A stretch of DNA of 64,000 bases, taken from contig NZ_CP029194.1 in the NCBI RefSeq assembly GCF_008642375.1, positions 5,511,001-5,575,000 of the forward strand, written 5' to 3'. The notes beneath the pieces are model-generated. The model did not search any database. It saw only the letters and a program-made list of their open reading frames with translations, and was not told the origin of the DNA. This document shows positions 48,393 to 56,960 of this stretch, piece after piece (the first letter of the stretch is position 1; each line of letters starts with the position of its first letter). The DNA is from Streptomyces venezuelae (GTDB lineage Bacteria > Actinomycetota > Actinomycetes > Streptomycetales > Streptomycetaceae). Both the position numbers and the translations under genes were made by a program.

Positions 48393-49531
48393 CCGACCAG
48401 CCATCCCGGGTTTCCTCGGGAACCGCCGATGACGAAACCGCTGTTGGTCACGGTCGACAGGTCGGGGCGGCCGTCGCCGGTGGTGTCACCGACCGCGAGG
48501 AAGGTGTCCATCGCGTTCCAGCCGCCGGCGCCGATCAGCTTGCGGGCTCCGAGGCCACCGGAGGCGGTGCCGGGGTAGGACCAGAGCTTGCCCGTGGACT
48601 TCTCCCGGGCGATCACGTCGACACGGCCGTCACCGTTCGTGTCGCCGGGGCCGACCAGGGCGTTCATGGCGTTCCAGCCGCCGGCGCCGATCAGCTTGCG
48701 GGCTCCGAGGGCACCGGAGGCGGTGCCGGGGTAGAGCCAGAGCTTGCCCGTGGACTTCTCGACGGCCAGCACGTCGGCGCGGCCGTCCCGGGACAGGTCG
48801 CCGACGCCGGTGATCCGGTCCATGCCGTTCCAGCCGCCCGAGCCGATGAGCTTGCGCGCGCCGAGCCCGCCCGTCCCCGTACCGGGGTACAGCCACAGCT
48901 TGCCGGTGGAGCGCTCGCGGGCGACGACGTCCTCGCGAGCGTCGCCCGTGAGGTCCCCGTGGCGCACGAAGGCGTCCATGGCGTTCCAGCCGCCGGCGCC
49001 GACCAGCCGGCCCGTGTTGTCGCCCGGCAGGAACCAGAGCCGGCCCACCAGGTCCCGCACGAGGACATCGGCCTTGCGGTCCCGGTTCAGGTCACCGAAG
49101 CCGGCCGTCTTGGGGGACGTCTCCGCGTACCACCAGGGGTACGCGGGGTGGCCGCACTCGCGCTCCGTCCGGACGAACTTCAACGAGGCGATCGTGGTCG
49201 TACCCCCGGAGGTCCAGGAGCCGTTGACCGCCGGACGCTCCGACCAGTAGCCGTCGTACCCGTTGTAGTCCGGGGACTCGTACAGGCAGGCGTACACGGA
49301 CGTCCGGTTGATGTACGAGCCGAACCGGGTCCCCAGCGAACCCATCGTGGCCATGTTCGTCTTCGTCTTGAGCATCGACCCCTTCGCGTCCTCCTGCGTC
49401 CAGGCACAGAAGTAGCCCGCCGGGCAGTCGGACACGGCCGCCTGGGCGGGCGCGGCCGTGGCGACGGCGACGCTGCCCAGGGTCGCGAGGCCCAGCAGTG
49501 ATGCCAGGCCGCGCTTGATCATCATGCGCAT
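48311..49531 (-). CDS. Secreted protein: I36-type domain plus FG-GAP/VCBS repeats
   Basis: 406 aa from ATG 49531, with AAAGGGA upstream. The signal peptide ends at about PAQAAVSD. Residues about 35-115 (CPAGYFCAWTQEDAKGS, SVYACLYESPDYNGYDGYW) match the peptidase-inhibitor-I36-like domain of actinomycetes. Four tandem repeats of about 51 residues follow, each with a Ca-binding-type loop (GDLTGDAREDVVA, GDLSRDGRADVLA, GDTNGDGRVDVIA, GDTTGDGRPDLST) and STGKLWLYPGT. They form a partial beta-propeller. It is outside the cell; the ligand is unknown. Confidence 0.82.
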   Translation of the reverse strand: MRMMIKRGLASLLGLATLGSVAVATAAPAQAAVSDCPAGYFCAWTQEDAKGSMLKTKTNMATMGSLGTRFGSYINRTSVYACLYESPDYNGYDGYWSERPAVNGSWTSGGTTTIASLKFVRTERECGHPAYPWWYAETSPKTAGFGDLNRDRKADVLVRDLVGRLWFLPGDNTGRLVGAGGWNAMDAFVRHGDLTGDAREDVVARERSTGKLWLYPGTGTGGLGARKLIGSGGWNGMDRITGVGDLSRDGRADVLAVEKSTGKLWLYPGTASGALGARKLIGAGGWNAMNALVGPGDTNGDGRVDVIAREKSTGKLWSYPGTASGGLGARKLIGAGGWNAMDTFLAVGDTTGDGRPDLSTVTNSGFVIGGSRGNPGWLVGYRGLGTGAFAAGTLNNGEWWGLNGAF

Positions 49532-49602
49532 GTGTTCCCTTTCCGTCAGTGAGACCACCGACCGGCCCAATGGTTGTACGGGAGGGGAGGGCCCGCCGCA
49601 CG

Positions 49603-49647
49603 GATGTGAGCCCCGGCGGAGGACCGTACTCCGGCGGGGCTCACATC
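49603..49647. terminator. Terminator of the desABCD operon
   Basis: An 18-bp stem with a single mismatch (49603-49620 with 49630-49647) and a 9-nt loop lies directly after the desD stop. Confidence 0.85.
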
Positions 49648-49660
49648 GGTTTCGGGGGTG

Positions 49661-51445
49661 TCAGGCGAAGCGCGCGATCGGGTTCACCAGGTCGCCGATC
49701 AGCTGGAGGGCCGCCGACGGGTCCGAGAGGTCGACCATCTGCTTGTTGTTGCGCAGCTGGAGGCGGTTGAGGGCGGAGAGGGCGAAGGTCTCCGCGAACA
49801 TGTCGTACTGGGCGAACTTGTCGGCCAGTTCCGGCTTCGACCGCTCGTACGCCCGGACGCACTCCGCGACCGTCCGCCAGAAGTCGTCCTCGTCCAGCAC
49901 GCCCTCCGTCGCCAGCGTCGCCGCCATGAAGCGGAAGAAGCAGTCGAAGACGTCCGTGAAGACCGAGAGGAGCTTCATGTCCTCCGGGATCTCGGCGCGG
50001 ACCCGCTCCACGGCCGGCGGCAGGACCGCCGCCGGGTCCATGACGACGATCTCCTCGGCGATGTCCTTGAAGATCGCGCGGGAGACCGTGCCCTGCTCGT
50101 CGAGGACGAGGATCACGTTCTCGCCGTGCGGCATGAACGCCAGGTCGTACGCGTAGAAGCTGTGCAGGATCGGCAGGAGGTAGGCGTCGAGGTAGCGGCG
50201 GAGCCACTCCGTCGGAGCCAGGCCCGACTCCTTGATCAACGCGCCGGTGAAGGACGCGCCCGTGTGGTCCACATGGAGGAGGGATGCCATGGTGGCCAGG
50301 CGCTCGCCCTTGGCGAGGGTCGGGACCGGGGACTCGCGCCAGAGCGCGGCCAGCATCTTGCGGTAGGGGGAGTAGCGGTCGGTCGCGGCCTCGTACTCCA
50401 TGTGCCGGTAGCCGACGGCCGCCCGCTCGCGGATGATCGAGAAGTGGGCGGACGTGAAGGTCGCGTCCGACTCGATCAGCTGGTGCAGCCAGTCGTTGAT
50501 GGCCGGGGTGGCCTCCATGTACGCGGCCGAGAGGCCCCGCATGAAGCCCATGTTGAGGACCGAGAGCGCCGTCTTGACGTAGTGCTTCGTCGGGTCCGTC
50601 GTGTTGAAGAAGGTACGGATCGACTGCTGCGCCAGGTACGTGTCGTCGCCCTCGCCCAGGTAGACGAGGCGCTGCTGGGCCACTTCGGCCGCGAAGGTGA
50701 CGGACAGCTTGTTCCACCACTGCCAGGGGTGCGCCGGCATCAGGAGGTAGTCGGCCGGGTCGAGACCGCGCGCCGTGAGGGTCGCGGCGAAGCCGTCCAC
50801 CGTCTCGTCGCCCAGCTCGGCGCGGATGAACGTCTCGTACTCGATGTCCGCGCCGGCGGTGAAGGTGGTGCGGTCGCGGCGGGCGGCGAGCCAGATCAGG
50901 TGGATGTCGCTCGCGGCCTCGGGGGCGTACGCGCGGAACTCGTCGACGCCGAAGCCGAGCCGGCCGTTGTTGGCGACGAAGCAGGGGTGGCCCTCGGTCA
51001 TGCCGGTCTCGACAGCCTGGAAGCCGGCCCGGGCCAGTTCCGCGGAGGTGACCCGGGGCTTGGTCGACTTGAAGGCCGTGCCCGCCAGGGTGGAGGAGAT
51101 CTCCTCCAGGTAGACCGGGAGGATCTCGTCGCTCAGGCCGAGCGAGGAGCGGAGCTCGGTGATGAACCGGAGGGCGTCCAGGGGGAGCTGCTCGTCGCCG
51201 CGGTGGCGGCTGATCGACTCGGCGTAGACCTGCCAGTGGTCGAGCGCGAAGCGGTCCGCGGTGAAGCGGTACTCGGTCGTGCCGTCGTCGCTGAGGACCT
51301 TGTAGCGGGACTCGCCCAGCTCCTGCGGGTCGAGGAGCCGCTCGTGGGCGAACTCGGCGAGGCCCTTGCGGATCAGCGCGCGGTTGGCGTCGGCCCAGAG
51401 CTCGGGGGTGAGGTGGGCGACGGGGTCGGTGGCGTAGGCGGTCAT
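49661..51445 (-). CDS. desD: Desferrioxamine synthetase DesD (NIS synthetase, IucA/IucC family)
   Basis: 594 aa. NIS-synthetase motifs: GHPCFVANNGRLGFGVDE, KSTKPRVTSAEL, LMPAHPWQWWNKL, STRTFF-like QQSIRTFFNTTD, KTALSVLNMGFMRGLS and HGENVILVLDEQG. It joins N-hydroxy-N-acyl-cadaverine units by ATP-dependent amide bonds into desferrioxamine E or B. It is the last gene of the minus-strand operon and overlaps desC by 4 bp. Iron control comes from the box upstream of desA. Confidence 0.97.
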   Translation of the reverse strand: MTAYATDPVAHLTPELWADANRALIRKGLAEFAHERLLDPQELGESRYKVLSDDGTTEYRFTADRFALDHWQVYAESISRHRGDEQLPLDALRFITELRSSLGLSDEILPVYLEEISSTLAGTAFKSTKPRVTSAELARAGFQAVETGMTEGHPCFVANNGRLGFGVDEFRAYAPEAASDIHLIWLAARRDRTTFTAGADIEYETFIRAELGDETVDGFAATLTARGLDPADYLLMPAHPWQWWNKLSVTFAAEVAQQRLVYLGEGDDTYLAQQSIRTFFNTTDPTKHYVKTALSVLNMGFMRGLSAAYMEATPAINDWLHQLIESDATFTSAHFSIIRERAAVGYRHMEYEAATDRYSPYRKMLAALWRESPVPTLAKGERLATMASLLHVDHTGASFTGALIKESGLAPTEWLRRYLDAYLLPILHSFYAYDLAFMPHGENVILVLDEQGTVSRAIFKDIAEEIVVMDPAAVLPPAVERVRAEIPEDMKLLSVFTDVFDCFFRFMAATLATEGVLDEDDFWRTVAECVRAYERSKPELADKFAQYDMFAETFALSALNRLQLRNNKQMVDLSDPSAALQLIGDLVNPIARFA

Positions 51446-51972
51446 ATCGTGGCTCCCACGGCGGCCTCGAACTGGGCGCGGGTGCAGAAGCTGAGCAGCG
51501 CCTGCTTCTCCGGCTTCTGGATCTCACGCTCGGGCACGAAGCCGACGACCTCGTTGAGCGCGTGGACGGCCTTGTTGGACACGTCCGGTTCGACGACCAC
51601 ACGGGCGGTCGCCGGGTCGTCGAAAAGCTCGCGCATGACCTCGGTGATCACCCGGCGGGTGAAGCCGTGCACGGGGGTGTCCGTGGGGGCCACGAGGAAG
51701 TGCATGCCGACGTCGCCGGGGAGCGGGTCGTACAGCCCGACGAGCTCCAGGTGGGCGGGGTCGTAGCGCTCCATGAGGATCGCGGGCTGCTCGTCGACCA
51801 GGCCGATGAAGGCCTGGTGGTGCGGGTTGGCGGCGAAGGCCGTGTACTCGCGCACGACGTCGTCCGGCGTCGCGTCCTGCATCATCCAGAAGGCGGCCTT
51901 CGGGTGGGTCACCCAGGCGTGGATCAGCTCCGCGTCCTTGAGGGGATCGAGCGGGCGGAAGCGGATGGTCAT
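51442..51972 (-). CDS. desC: N-hydroxycadaverine acyltransferase DesC (GNAT)
   Basis: 176 aa from ATG 51972. Siderophore-type acetyltransferase: FRPLDPLKDAELIHAWVTHP, AFWMMQDATPDDV, MERYDPAHLELVGLYDP, and the acyl-CoA region VHGFTRRVITEVMRELFDDP then VEPDVSNKAVHALNEVVGF. It acylates N-hydroxycadaverine with succinyl- or acetyl-CoA. ATGA overlaps on both sides keep it coupled to desB and desD. Confidence 0.96.
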   Translation of the reverse strand: MTIRFRPLDPLKDAELIHAWVTHPKAAFWMMQDATPDDVVREYTAFAANPHHQAFIGLVDEQPAILMERYDPAHLELVGLYDPLPGDVGMHFLVAPTDTPVHGFTRRVITEVMRELFDDPATARVVVEPDVSNKAVHALNEVVGFVPEREIQKPEKQALLSFCTRAQFEAAVGATI

Positions 51973-53252
51973 GCGGCGAACTCCTGGAAGGCGATGGTCT
52001 TCTCTACGGGGTAGTACTCGGAGCCCAGCATCTCCCCGATGATGTACGCGTTGCGATACGCCCCCATGCCCAGGTCGGGCGCGGTGATCGAGTGGGTGTG
52101 CACGGCGGCGTTCTGGAGGAAGATCCCCCGGCCGGTCGTGTCGATCGAGTAGTTGCGGGCCACGTCGTAGCGGCCCTGGCCGTCCCAGCGGATGCGGTCG
52201 CGGACGGGCTCCAGGAAGGCGGGGGTCGCGTACTTGTACCCGGTGGCGAGGATCAGGCCCTCGGTGTCCAGGGTGAAGTCCTTCTCCTGCTCCTCCTGGC
52301 GGAAGCCGAGGGTGTACGTGCCCGTCGACTCCTCGTACGCGGCGGTGTGCAGGGCGGAGTTGGTGAGGAGGCGGGTGGGGACGGGGCCGTTCAGGTTCTT
52401 CTGGTAGAGCAGGTCGAAGATGGCGTCGACGAGCTCGCCGTCGATGCCCTTGAAGAGACCCTTCTGCTGGGTCTCCAGGCGGTAGCGGGTCTGCTCGGGG
52501 AGCGCGTGGAAGTAGTCCACGTACTCCGGGGAGGTCATCTCCAGGGTGAGCTTGGTGTATTCGAGGGGGAAGAAGCGGGGGGAGCGGGTCACCCAGTTGA
52601 GCTTGTAGCCGTGGACGTCGATCTCCGACAGGAGGTCGTAGTAGATCTCCGCCGCGCTCTGGCCACTGCCGACCAGGGTGATCGACTTCTTCTTCTGGAG
52701 CGCTTCCTTGTTGGGGAGGTAGCGCGAGTTGTGGATCAGGTCGCCGCCGAGGTTCGCGCAGGTCTCGGGGACGTACGGCGGGGTGCCGGTGCCCAGGACG
52801 ATGCGGCGGGTGCGGAACGTTTCGCCGGTCTCCGTGGTGACCTCGTACACCTGGGCGGTCTCGTCGAAGGTCACGGAGGCGACGGTCGTCGACCAGCGGA
52901 CCGAGGTGACCTTCGCGGCGGCCCAGCGGCAGTAGTCGTTGTACTCGGTCCGCAGCGGGTAGAAGTTCTCGCGGATGTAGAACGAGTAGAGCCGGCCCTT
53001 CTCCTTCAGGTAGTTGAGGAAGGAGTACGGGGACGTCGGGTCGGCCATCGTGACGAGGTCCGACATGAACGGCGTCTGGAGGTGGGCGCCTTCGAGGAAC
53101 ATGCCCGAGTGCCACTCGAAGTCCGGCTTGGACTCGAGGAAGAGGCCGTTCAGGTGGTCGATGGGCTCGGTCAGGCAGGCGAGTCCGAGGTTGAACGGAC
53201 CGAGCCCGATGCCGATGAAGTCGTACGTCTCGGTCGTCTCAGGCGTGGACAA
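51969..53252 (-). CDS. desB: Cadaverine N-monooxygenase DesB
   Basis: 427 aa. FAD motif GIGLGPFNLGLA, LQTPFMSDLVTMADPTSPYSF, NADPH motif LVGSGQSAAEIYYDLL and the ATGYKYATP motif of lysine/ornithine hydroxylases. It hydroxylates cadaverine with FAD, NADPH and O2. The start that matches the family N-terminus is TTG at 53252, 14 bp inside desA, with GGGAGAG 4 nt upstream; this rare start may lower yield. Confidence 0.95.
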   Translation of the reverse strand: MSTPETTETYDFIGIGLGPFNLGLACLTEPIDHLNGLFLESKPDFEWHSGMFLEGAHLQTPFMSDLVTMADPTSPYSFLNYLKEKGRLYSFYIRENFYPLRTEYNDYCRWAAAKVTSVRWSTTVASVTFDETAQVYEVTTETGETFRTRRIVLGTGTPPYVPETCANLGGDLIHNSRYLPNKEALQKKKSITLVGSGQSAAEIYYDLLSEIDVHGYKLNWVTRSPRFFPLEYTKLTLEMTSPEYVDYFHALPEQTRYRLETQQKGLFKGIDGELVDAIFDLLYQKNLNGPVPTRLLTNSALHTAAYEESTGTYTLGFRQEEQEKDFTLDTEGLILATGYKYATPAFLEPVRDRIRWDGQGRYDVARNYSIDTTGRGIFLQNAAVHTHSITAPDLGMGAYRNAYIIGEMLGSEYYPVEKTIAFQEFAA

Positions 53253-54678
53253 GGGTCTCTCCCAGGTACTGCTCGGCGTGGCCGGCGATCAGGTCGAGGA
53301 CGGCGGCGATGTCGGCCGCGGTCGTCTCGGGGTTGAGCAGGGTGAACTTGAGGTACTGGCGGCCGTCGACCTTGGTGCCGGCGACGACGGCCTCGCCGGA
53401 GGCGAAGAGGGCCTTGCGGGCGTAGAGGTTGGCCCGGTCGATCTCGGCGGGGGAGGTGACGGCCTCGGGGACGTAGCGGTAGACGAGGGTGGAGAGCTGC
53501 GGCTCGACCACGACGTCGTAGCGCGGGTCGGCGGCGAGCAGCCCGTGGCCCTCGCGGGCGAGGTCGCAGACCTCGTCGAAGAGCTCGCCGACGCCGTCGG
53601 CGCCCATCACGCGCAGGGTCATCCAGAGCTTGAGCGCGTCGAAGCGGCGGGTCGTCTGGAGCGACTTGTCCACCTGGTTCGGGATCTGCTCGGCGACCGT
53701 GCGAAGCGGGTTGAGGTAGTCCGCGTGGTACGTCGCGTGGCGGAGGGTGGCGCCGTCGCGGACCAGGAGGGCGGAGGAACTCACCGGCTGGAAGAAGGAC
53801 TTGTGGTAGTCGACCGTGACCGAGTCGGCCCGCTCGATGCCGTCCAGGAGGTGGCGGCGGGTGCGGGAGGCGAGCAGTCCGCAGCCGTAGGCCGCGTCGA
53901 CGTGCATCCAGGCGCCGTACTCCTCGGCGAGGGCGGCGACCTCGGGCAGCGGGTCGATGGAGCCGAAGTCGGTGGTGCCGGCGGTGGCGACGATCGCCAT
54001 CGGGACGAGGCCCTCGGCGCGGCAGGCCTCCAGCTCGGCGGCGAGGACGACGGACTGCATGCGCTTGTTCCGGTCGACCGGGATGGAGATGACGGCGTCG
54101 GCGCCGAGGCCGAGGAGGGTGGCCGACTTCTGGACGCTGAAGTGGCTGCACTCGGACGAGAAGATCCGCAGCTTCGCCAGGTCGCTGGTCTTGGCCTCCT
54201 CGCGGGCCAGGAGCATGGCCTGGAGGTTGGACTGCGTGCCGCCGCTGGTGAACACCCCGTCCGCGGCGGGGCCGAGGCCGATCCGGCCGGTGGTCCAGTC
54301 GATCAGCTTCCGCTCGATCAGGGTGCCGCCCGCGCTCTGGTCCCAGGTGTCGAGCGAGGAGTTGACGGCCGAGAGGACGGCCTCGCCGAGGACGGCCGGG
54401 ATGACGACCGGGCAGTTCAGGTGGCCCAGGTAGCGCGGGTGGTGGAAGTAGACGGCGTCGCGGAGGTAGACGTCCTCCAGCTCGTCGAGGGCCGCGGAGG
54501 CGTCGCCGAGCGGCCGGTCGAGGTCGACGGCGTCGATGACGGGGGCCAGCTCGGCGGGGGTGACACCGGTGAACGGGCGCTGCGTCGCGGCGAGTTTGGC
54601 CGCCACCCGCTCGACTCCTTCGGTGACGGAGCGCCGGTAGCTCTCCGCCGTGGCGTCGTTGAGCAGGTGGGAGCGCAT
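53239..54678 (-). CDS. desA: Lysine decarboxylase DesA (PLP)
   Basis: 479 aa. Group II PLP decarboxylase: TSGGTQSNLQAML, HFSVQKSATLLGLG, HVDAAYGCGLLA and the Schiff-base Lys293 in VDYHKSFFQP. It converts lysine to cadaverine, the committed step of desferrioxamine synthesis. It is first in the desABCD operon. The iron box at 54744-54762 is 66 nt upstream of the start, so DmdR-type repression under iron sufficiency is expected. Confidence 0.97.
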   Translation of the reverse strand: MRSHLLNDATAESYRRSVTEGVERVAAKLAATQRPFTGVTPAELAPVIDAVDLDRPLGDASAALDELEDVYLRDAVYFHHPRYLGHLNCPVVIPAVLGEAVLSAVNSSLDTWDQSAGGTLIERKLIDWTTGRIGLGPAADGVFTSGGTQSNLQAMLLAREEAKTSDLAKLRIFSSECSHFSVQKSATLLGLGADAVISIPVDRNKRMQSVVLAAELEACRAEGLVPMAIVATAGTTDFGSIDPLPEVAALAEEYGAWMHVDAAYGCGLLASRTRRHLLDGIERADSVTVDYHKSFFQPVSSSALLVRDGATLRHATYHADYLNPLRTVAEQIPNQVDKSLQTTRRFDALKLWMTLRVMGADGVGELFDEVCDLAREGHGLLAADPRYDVVVEPQLSTLVYRYVPEAVTSPAEIDRANLYARKALFASGEAVVAGTKVDGRQYLKFTLLNPETTAADIAAVLDLIAGHAEQYLGETLVHA

Positions 54679-54731
54679 GTGGGGGCCCTTTCGGGAGGAA
54701 CGCCGGGGGATGCTTCGGGACGCGCCGGAAG

Positions 54732-54773
54732 GCGCTGCAAAAGTAAGGTTAGCCTAACCTAATTTTGCAGCGC
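54732..54773. promoter_or_regulatory. Iron box of desABCD nested in a longer inverted repeat
   Basis: AGGTTAGCCTAACCT (54746-54760) is a near-perfect DmdR/DtxR iron box. It is flanked by GCGCTGCAAAA (54732-54742) and its exact complement TTTTGCAGCGC (54763-54773), so the whole stretch can fold as one long hairpin with a single bulge and one mismatch. Confidence 0.9.
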
Positions 54774-54810
54774 AATGGCCCCCCAACCCAGCAGGGTCGG
54801 GAGGCCATTG
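54773..54810. terminator. Terminator of desEF
   Basis: CAATGGCC (54773-54780) pairs with GGCCATTG (54803-54810). Inner CCCAACCC pairs with GGGTCGGG with one mismatch. The minus-strand transcript of desEF ends here, before the desA promoter. Three GGGGAAAGC-like repeats lie between it and the desF stop. Confidence 0.75.
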
Positions 54811-54843
54811 GGGAAAGCGGGGAAAGCGGGGAAAGGGGCGTGC

Positions 54844-55692
54844 TTACGCGTCTTCCTGCGTCTCGTCCGGCACCTCGCGCAGGGCGTCCTCGGACAGACC
54901 CTTGCGCCAGTAGCCGACGAACGTCACCCGGCGGCGGTCGAGTTCGCGCTCGCGCACGAAGTGGCGGCGCAGCGCCTTCACCGCACCGGACTCGCCCGCG
55001 ATCCACACGTACGGAGCCTCGCCGGGCAGTTCGGCGCCGCGCACCGCGTCCACGGCCGAGGGTGCCCCCTCCTCCCGTACGAGCCAGGTGACCGTGGCGT
55101 CGGCCTCGGTCGCGAGGTCCATGCGGTCGCCGGAGTACGGCACTTCGAGGAACACCTGCGCGCGGGTCTCGGCCGGCAGCCACTCCAGGATCGCCGAGGC
55201 GGCCGGCAGGGCCGTCTCGTCCGCCCAGATCAGCACGGAGTCGGCGTCCTCGGGGAGCTGGAAGCGGACGCCCGTGTTCGCGGCGACCGCCGGGCCGAGG
55301 ACGACCACCCGGTCACCGGGCTTGGCTCGGCCGGCCCAGCGGCAGGCGGGCCCACCGTCCTCGTGGACCGCGAAGTCGATGTCCATCTCGTCCGGATCCG
55401 TGCGCTGTTCGCGGACCGTGTACGAGCGCATCACGGCCCGCTCGTCGTCCGGCATCGCCCGCCAGGCGCCCAGGATCGCGTACATGTCCGGGTCGTCGAG
55501 CGGCGGCAGGACGGGTGCCTCCTGGCCGGGGTGCGGCAGGAAGAGGGAGAGCGACTGGTCGCGGCCCCCGGAGGCGAACCTCTTCAGGTCCTCGCCGGTG
55601 AAGGTGACGCGGACCAGCGACGGGCCGAGCCGCCGGGTCCGGTCGACCTGGAGGGAGAAGAACTGGAACGGGGCGGTCTCGGCGGTCGTCAT
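54844..55692 (-). CDS. desF: Siderophore-interacting FAD protein DesF
   Basis: 282 aa. SIP-family ferric reductase: RRLGPSLVRVTFTGEDL, the FAD-binding MRSYTVREQR and DFAVHEDGGPACRWAGRA, PGDRVVVLGP, and C-terminal YVWIAGESGAVKALRRHF with FVGYWRKG. It releases iron from imported ferrioxamine by reduction in the cytoplasm. Only 3 nt separate it from desE, so both share the iron box at 56815. Confidence 0.95.
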   Translation of the reverse strand: MTTAETAPFQFFSLQVDRTRRLGPSLVRVTFTGEDLKRFASGGRDQSLSLFLPHPGQEAPVLPPLDDPDMYAILGAWRAMPDDERAVMRSYTVREQRTDPDEMDIDFAVHEDGGPACRWAGRAKPGDRVVVLGPAVAANTGVRFQLPEDADSVLIWADETALPAASAILEWLPAETRAQVFLEVPYSGDRMDLATEADATVTWLVREEGAPSAVDAVRGAELPGEAPYVWIAGESGAVKALRRHFVRERELDRRRVTFVGYWRKGLSEDALREVPDETQEDA

Positions 55693-55695
55693 GGG

Positions 55696-56745
55696 TCAGG
55701 ACACCTTCTTCGCGTTCTCCAGGGCCTTCGCCAGGTCCTCCAGGAGCGGGGCGCACTTGGCGTAGGAGTAGACGGGCTCGGTCACGCGAGGGACGACCTG
55801 GCCGGCCTTGACGGCGGGCAGCGCGCCCCAGGTCGGCTTGGTCTTCAGCTGCTCCGGCTGAAGGGTGCCGGTGCGGTTGTCGAGCATGATGACGTCGGCC
55901 TTGTACTTGTCGACGTTCTCCCAGCTGAGGCCCTCGAACCAGCCGCCCTGGTCCAGCTTGGTCGGGACGACCAGGTTGACGCCCAGCTCCTTGAAGAAGA
56001 GCGTGTCGGTCGGGCGGACCGGGGTGGAGACGTAGAACAGGTCGGGGGAGCCGGAGCCGATCAGGACCTTGATGTCCTTCTTGCCCTTGGCGGCCTTGCG
56101 GACGCGCTCGGCGGCGGCCTCGAAGCGGGCCTTGTCCGCCTTGATCTGCGCGGTCCGGACGTCGGCGCCGAGCGAGGCGGCCAGGTCGGCGTGGCGCTGG
56201 AGGACGGCCGGCATCGACAGGTCCGAGGCCCACAGGGCGACGCTCGGGGCGATCTTGAGGATCTTGTCCTTCTGCTCCGCCGGGACGTACCAGAGGTCGT
56301 TCTTCTCCCACATGTCCGTGATGAGGACCTCGGGGTTGAGTTTGAGGTACTCCTCGATCTTGAACTCGCCCCAGACGTTGCCGATGACCGCGACCTTGTT
56401 GATGTCGAGGTCTCCCGCCTGGACGTCCGGCTTCCGCGCCTTGGTCTTCGGGTCCTCGACGTAGGTCGGGCCGAAGACGCCGACGACCTCGACGCCGAAG
56501 TCGTGCAGGGCGGCGGCGGTGCCGGTGAAGGCGACGATCCGCTTCGGGGTGGACTTCGCCTTCACGGTCAGGCCGCGGTCGTCCTTGAACTCCCAAGGGC
56601 CGGACTTCGCCGAGGCGGAGAGAGCGGCGCCGTCCTTCTTCTTCTCGCCGCCGCAGGCGACGAGTGCGGCGCCGAGCCCGAGAGCACCGCCCGCGGCCAG
56701 CAGGCCGCGACGGGTGAGATGGGTGGCGCGGGGAGTGCTGGGCAT
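55696..56745 (-). CDS. desE: Ferrioxamine-binding lipoprotein DesE
   Basis: 349 aa from ATG 56745. The N-terminus has twin arginines (THLTRRGLLAAGG) and lipobox LVAC (Cys31), so it may be a Tat-exported lipoprotein. Class III binding-protein fold: KRIVAFTGTAAALHDFGVEVVGVFG, EVLITDMWEKNDL, the long linker helix, and DVIMLDNRTGTL. It captures ferrioxamine for an ABC importer encoded elsewhere. The iron box at 56815-56833 is 70 nt upstream. Confidence 0.95.
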   Translation of the reverse strand: MPSTPRATHLTRRGLLAAGGALGLGAALVACGGEKKKDGAALSASAKSGPWEFKDDRGLTVKAKSTPKRIVAFTGTAAALHDFGVEVVGVFGPTYVEDPKTKARKPDVQAGDLDINKVAVIGNVWGEFKIEEYLKLNPEVLITDMWEKNDLWYVPAEQKDKILKIAPSVALWASDLSMPAVLQRHADLAASLGADVRTAQIKADKARFEAAAERVRKAAKGKKDIKVLIGSGSPDLFYVSTPVRPTDTLFFKELGVNLVVPTKLDQGGWFEGLSWENVDKYKADVIMLDNRTGTLQPEQLKTKPTWGALPAVKAGQVVPRVTEPVYSYAKCAPLLEDLAKALENAKKVS

Positions 56746-56814
56746 GGCGGAGTCGCTTTCGGTACGAGCCGGGAACGGCACGGGGGCGGCCGGAGCCGGC
56801 CGGTGAAGTCGAAG

Positions 56815-56833
56815 ATAGGTTAGCCTAACCTCA
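56815..56833. promoter_or_regulatory. Iron box of desEF
   Basis: ATAGGTTAGCCTAACCTCA has the same 15-bp core AGGTTAGCCTAACCT as the desA box. It lacks the outer inverted repeat seen there. The divergent membrane protein gene starts 127 nt to the right. Confidence 0.92.
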
Positions 56834-56960
56834 CGATTTACCGACAGGGTGGATCTCCCCCCGACAGGTGTGAGGCTCGCTACTCCTGACGAGGCGAAGG
56901 GTGCGGCCCGCGCGGCGCGCCGCCCGCCCCGGGCCGGTCGCCGACAGCAGTGTGGACGGG

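Noticed and set aside
54791..54837. GGGGAAAGC repeats as a mobile element end
   Set aside because: Only three 9-bp units, with no transposase or terminal inverted repeats nearby; the adjacent hairpin is explained as the desEF terminator.
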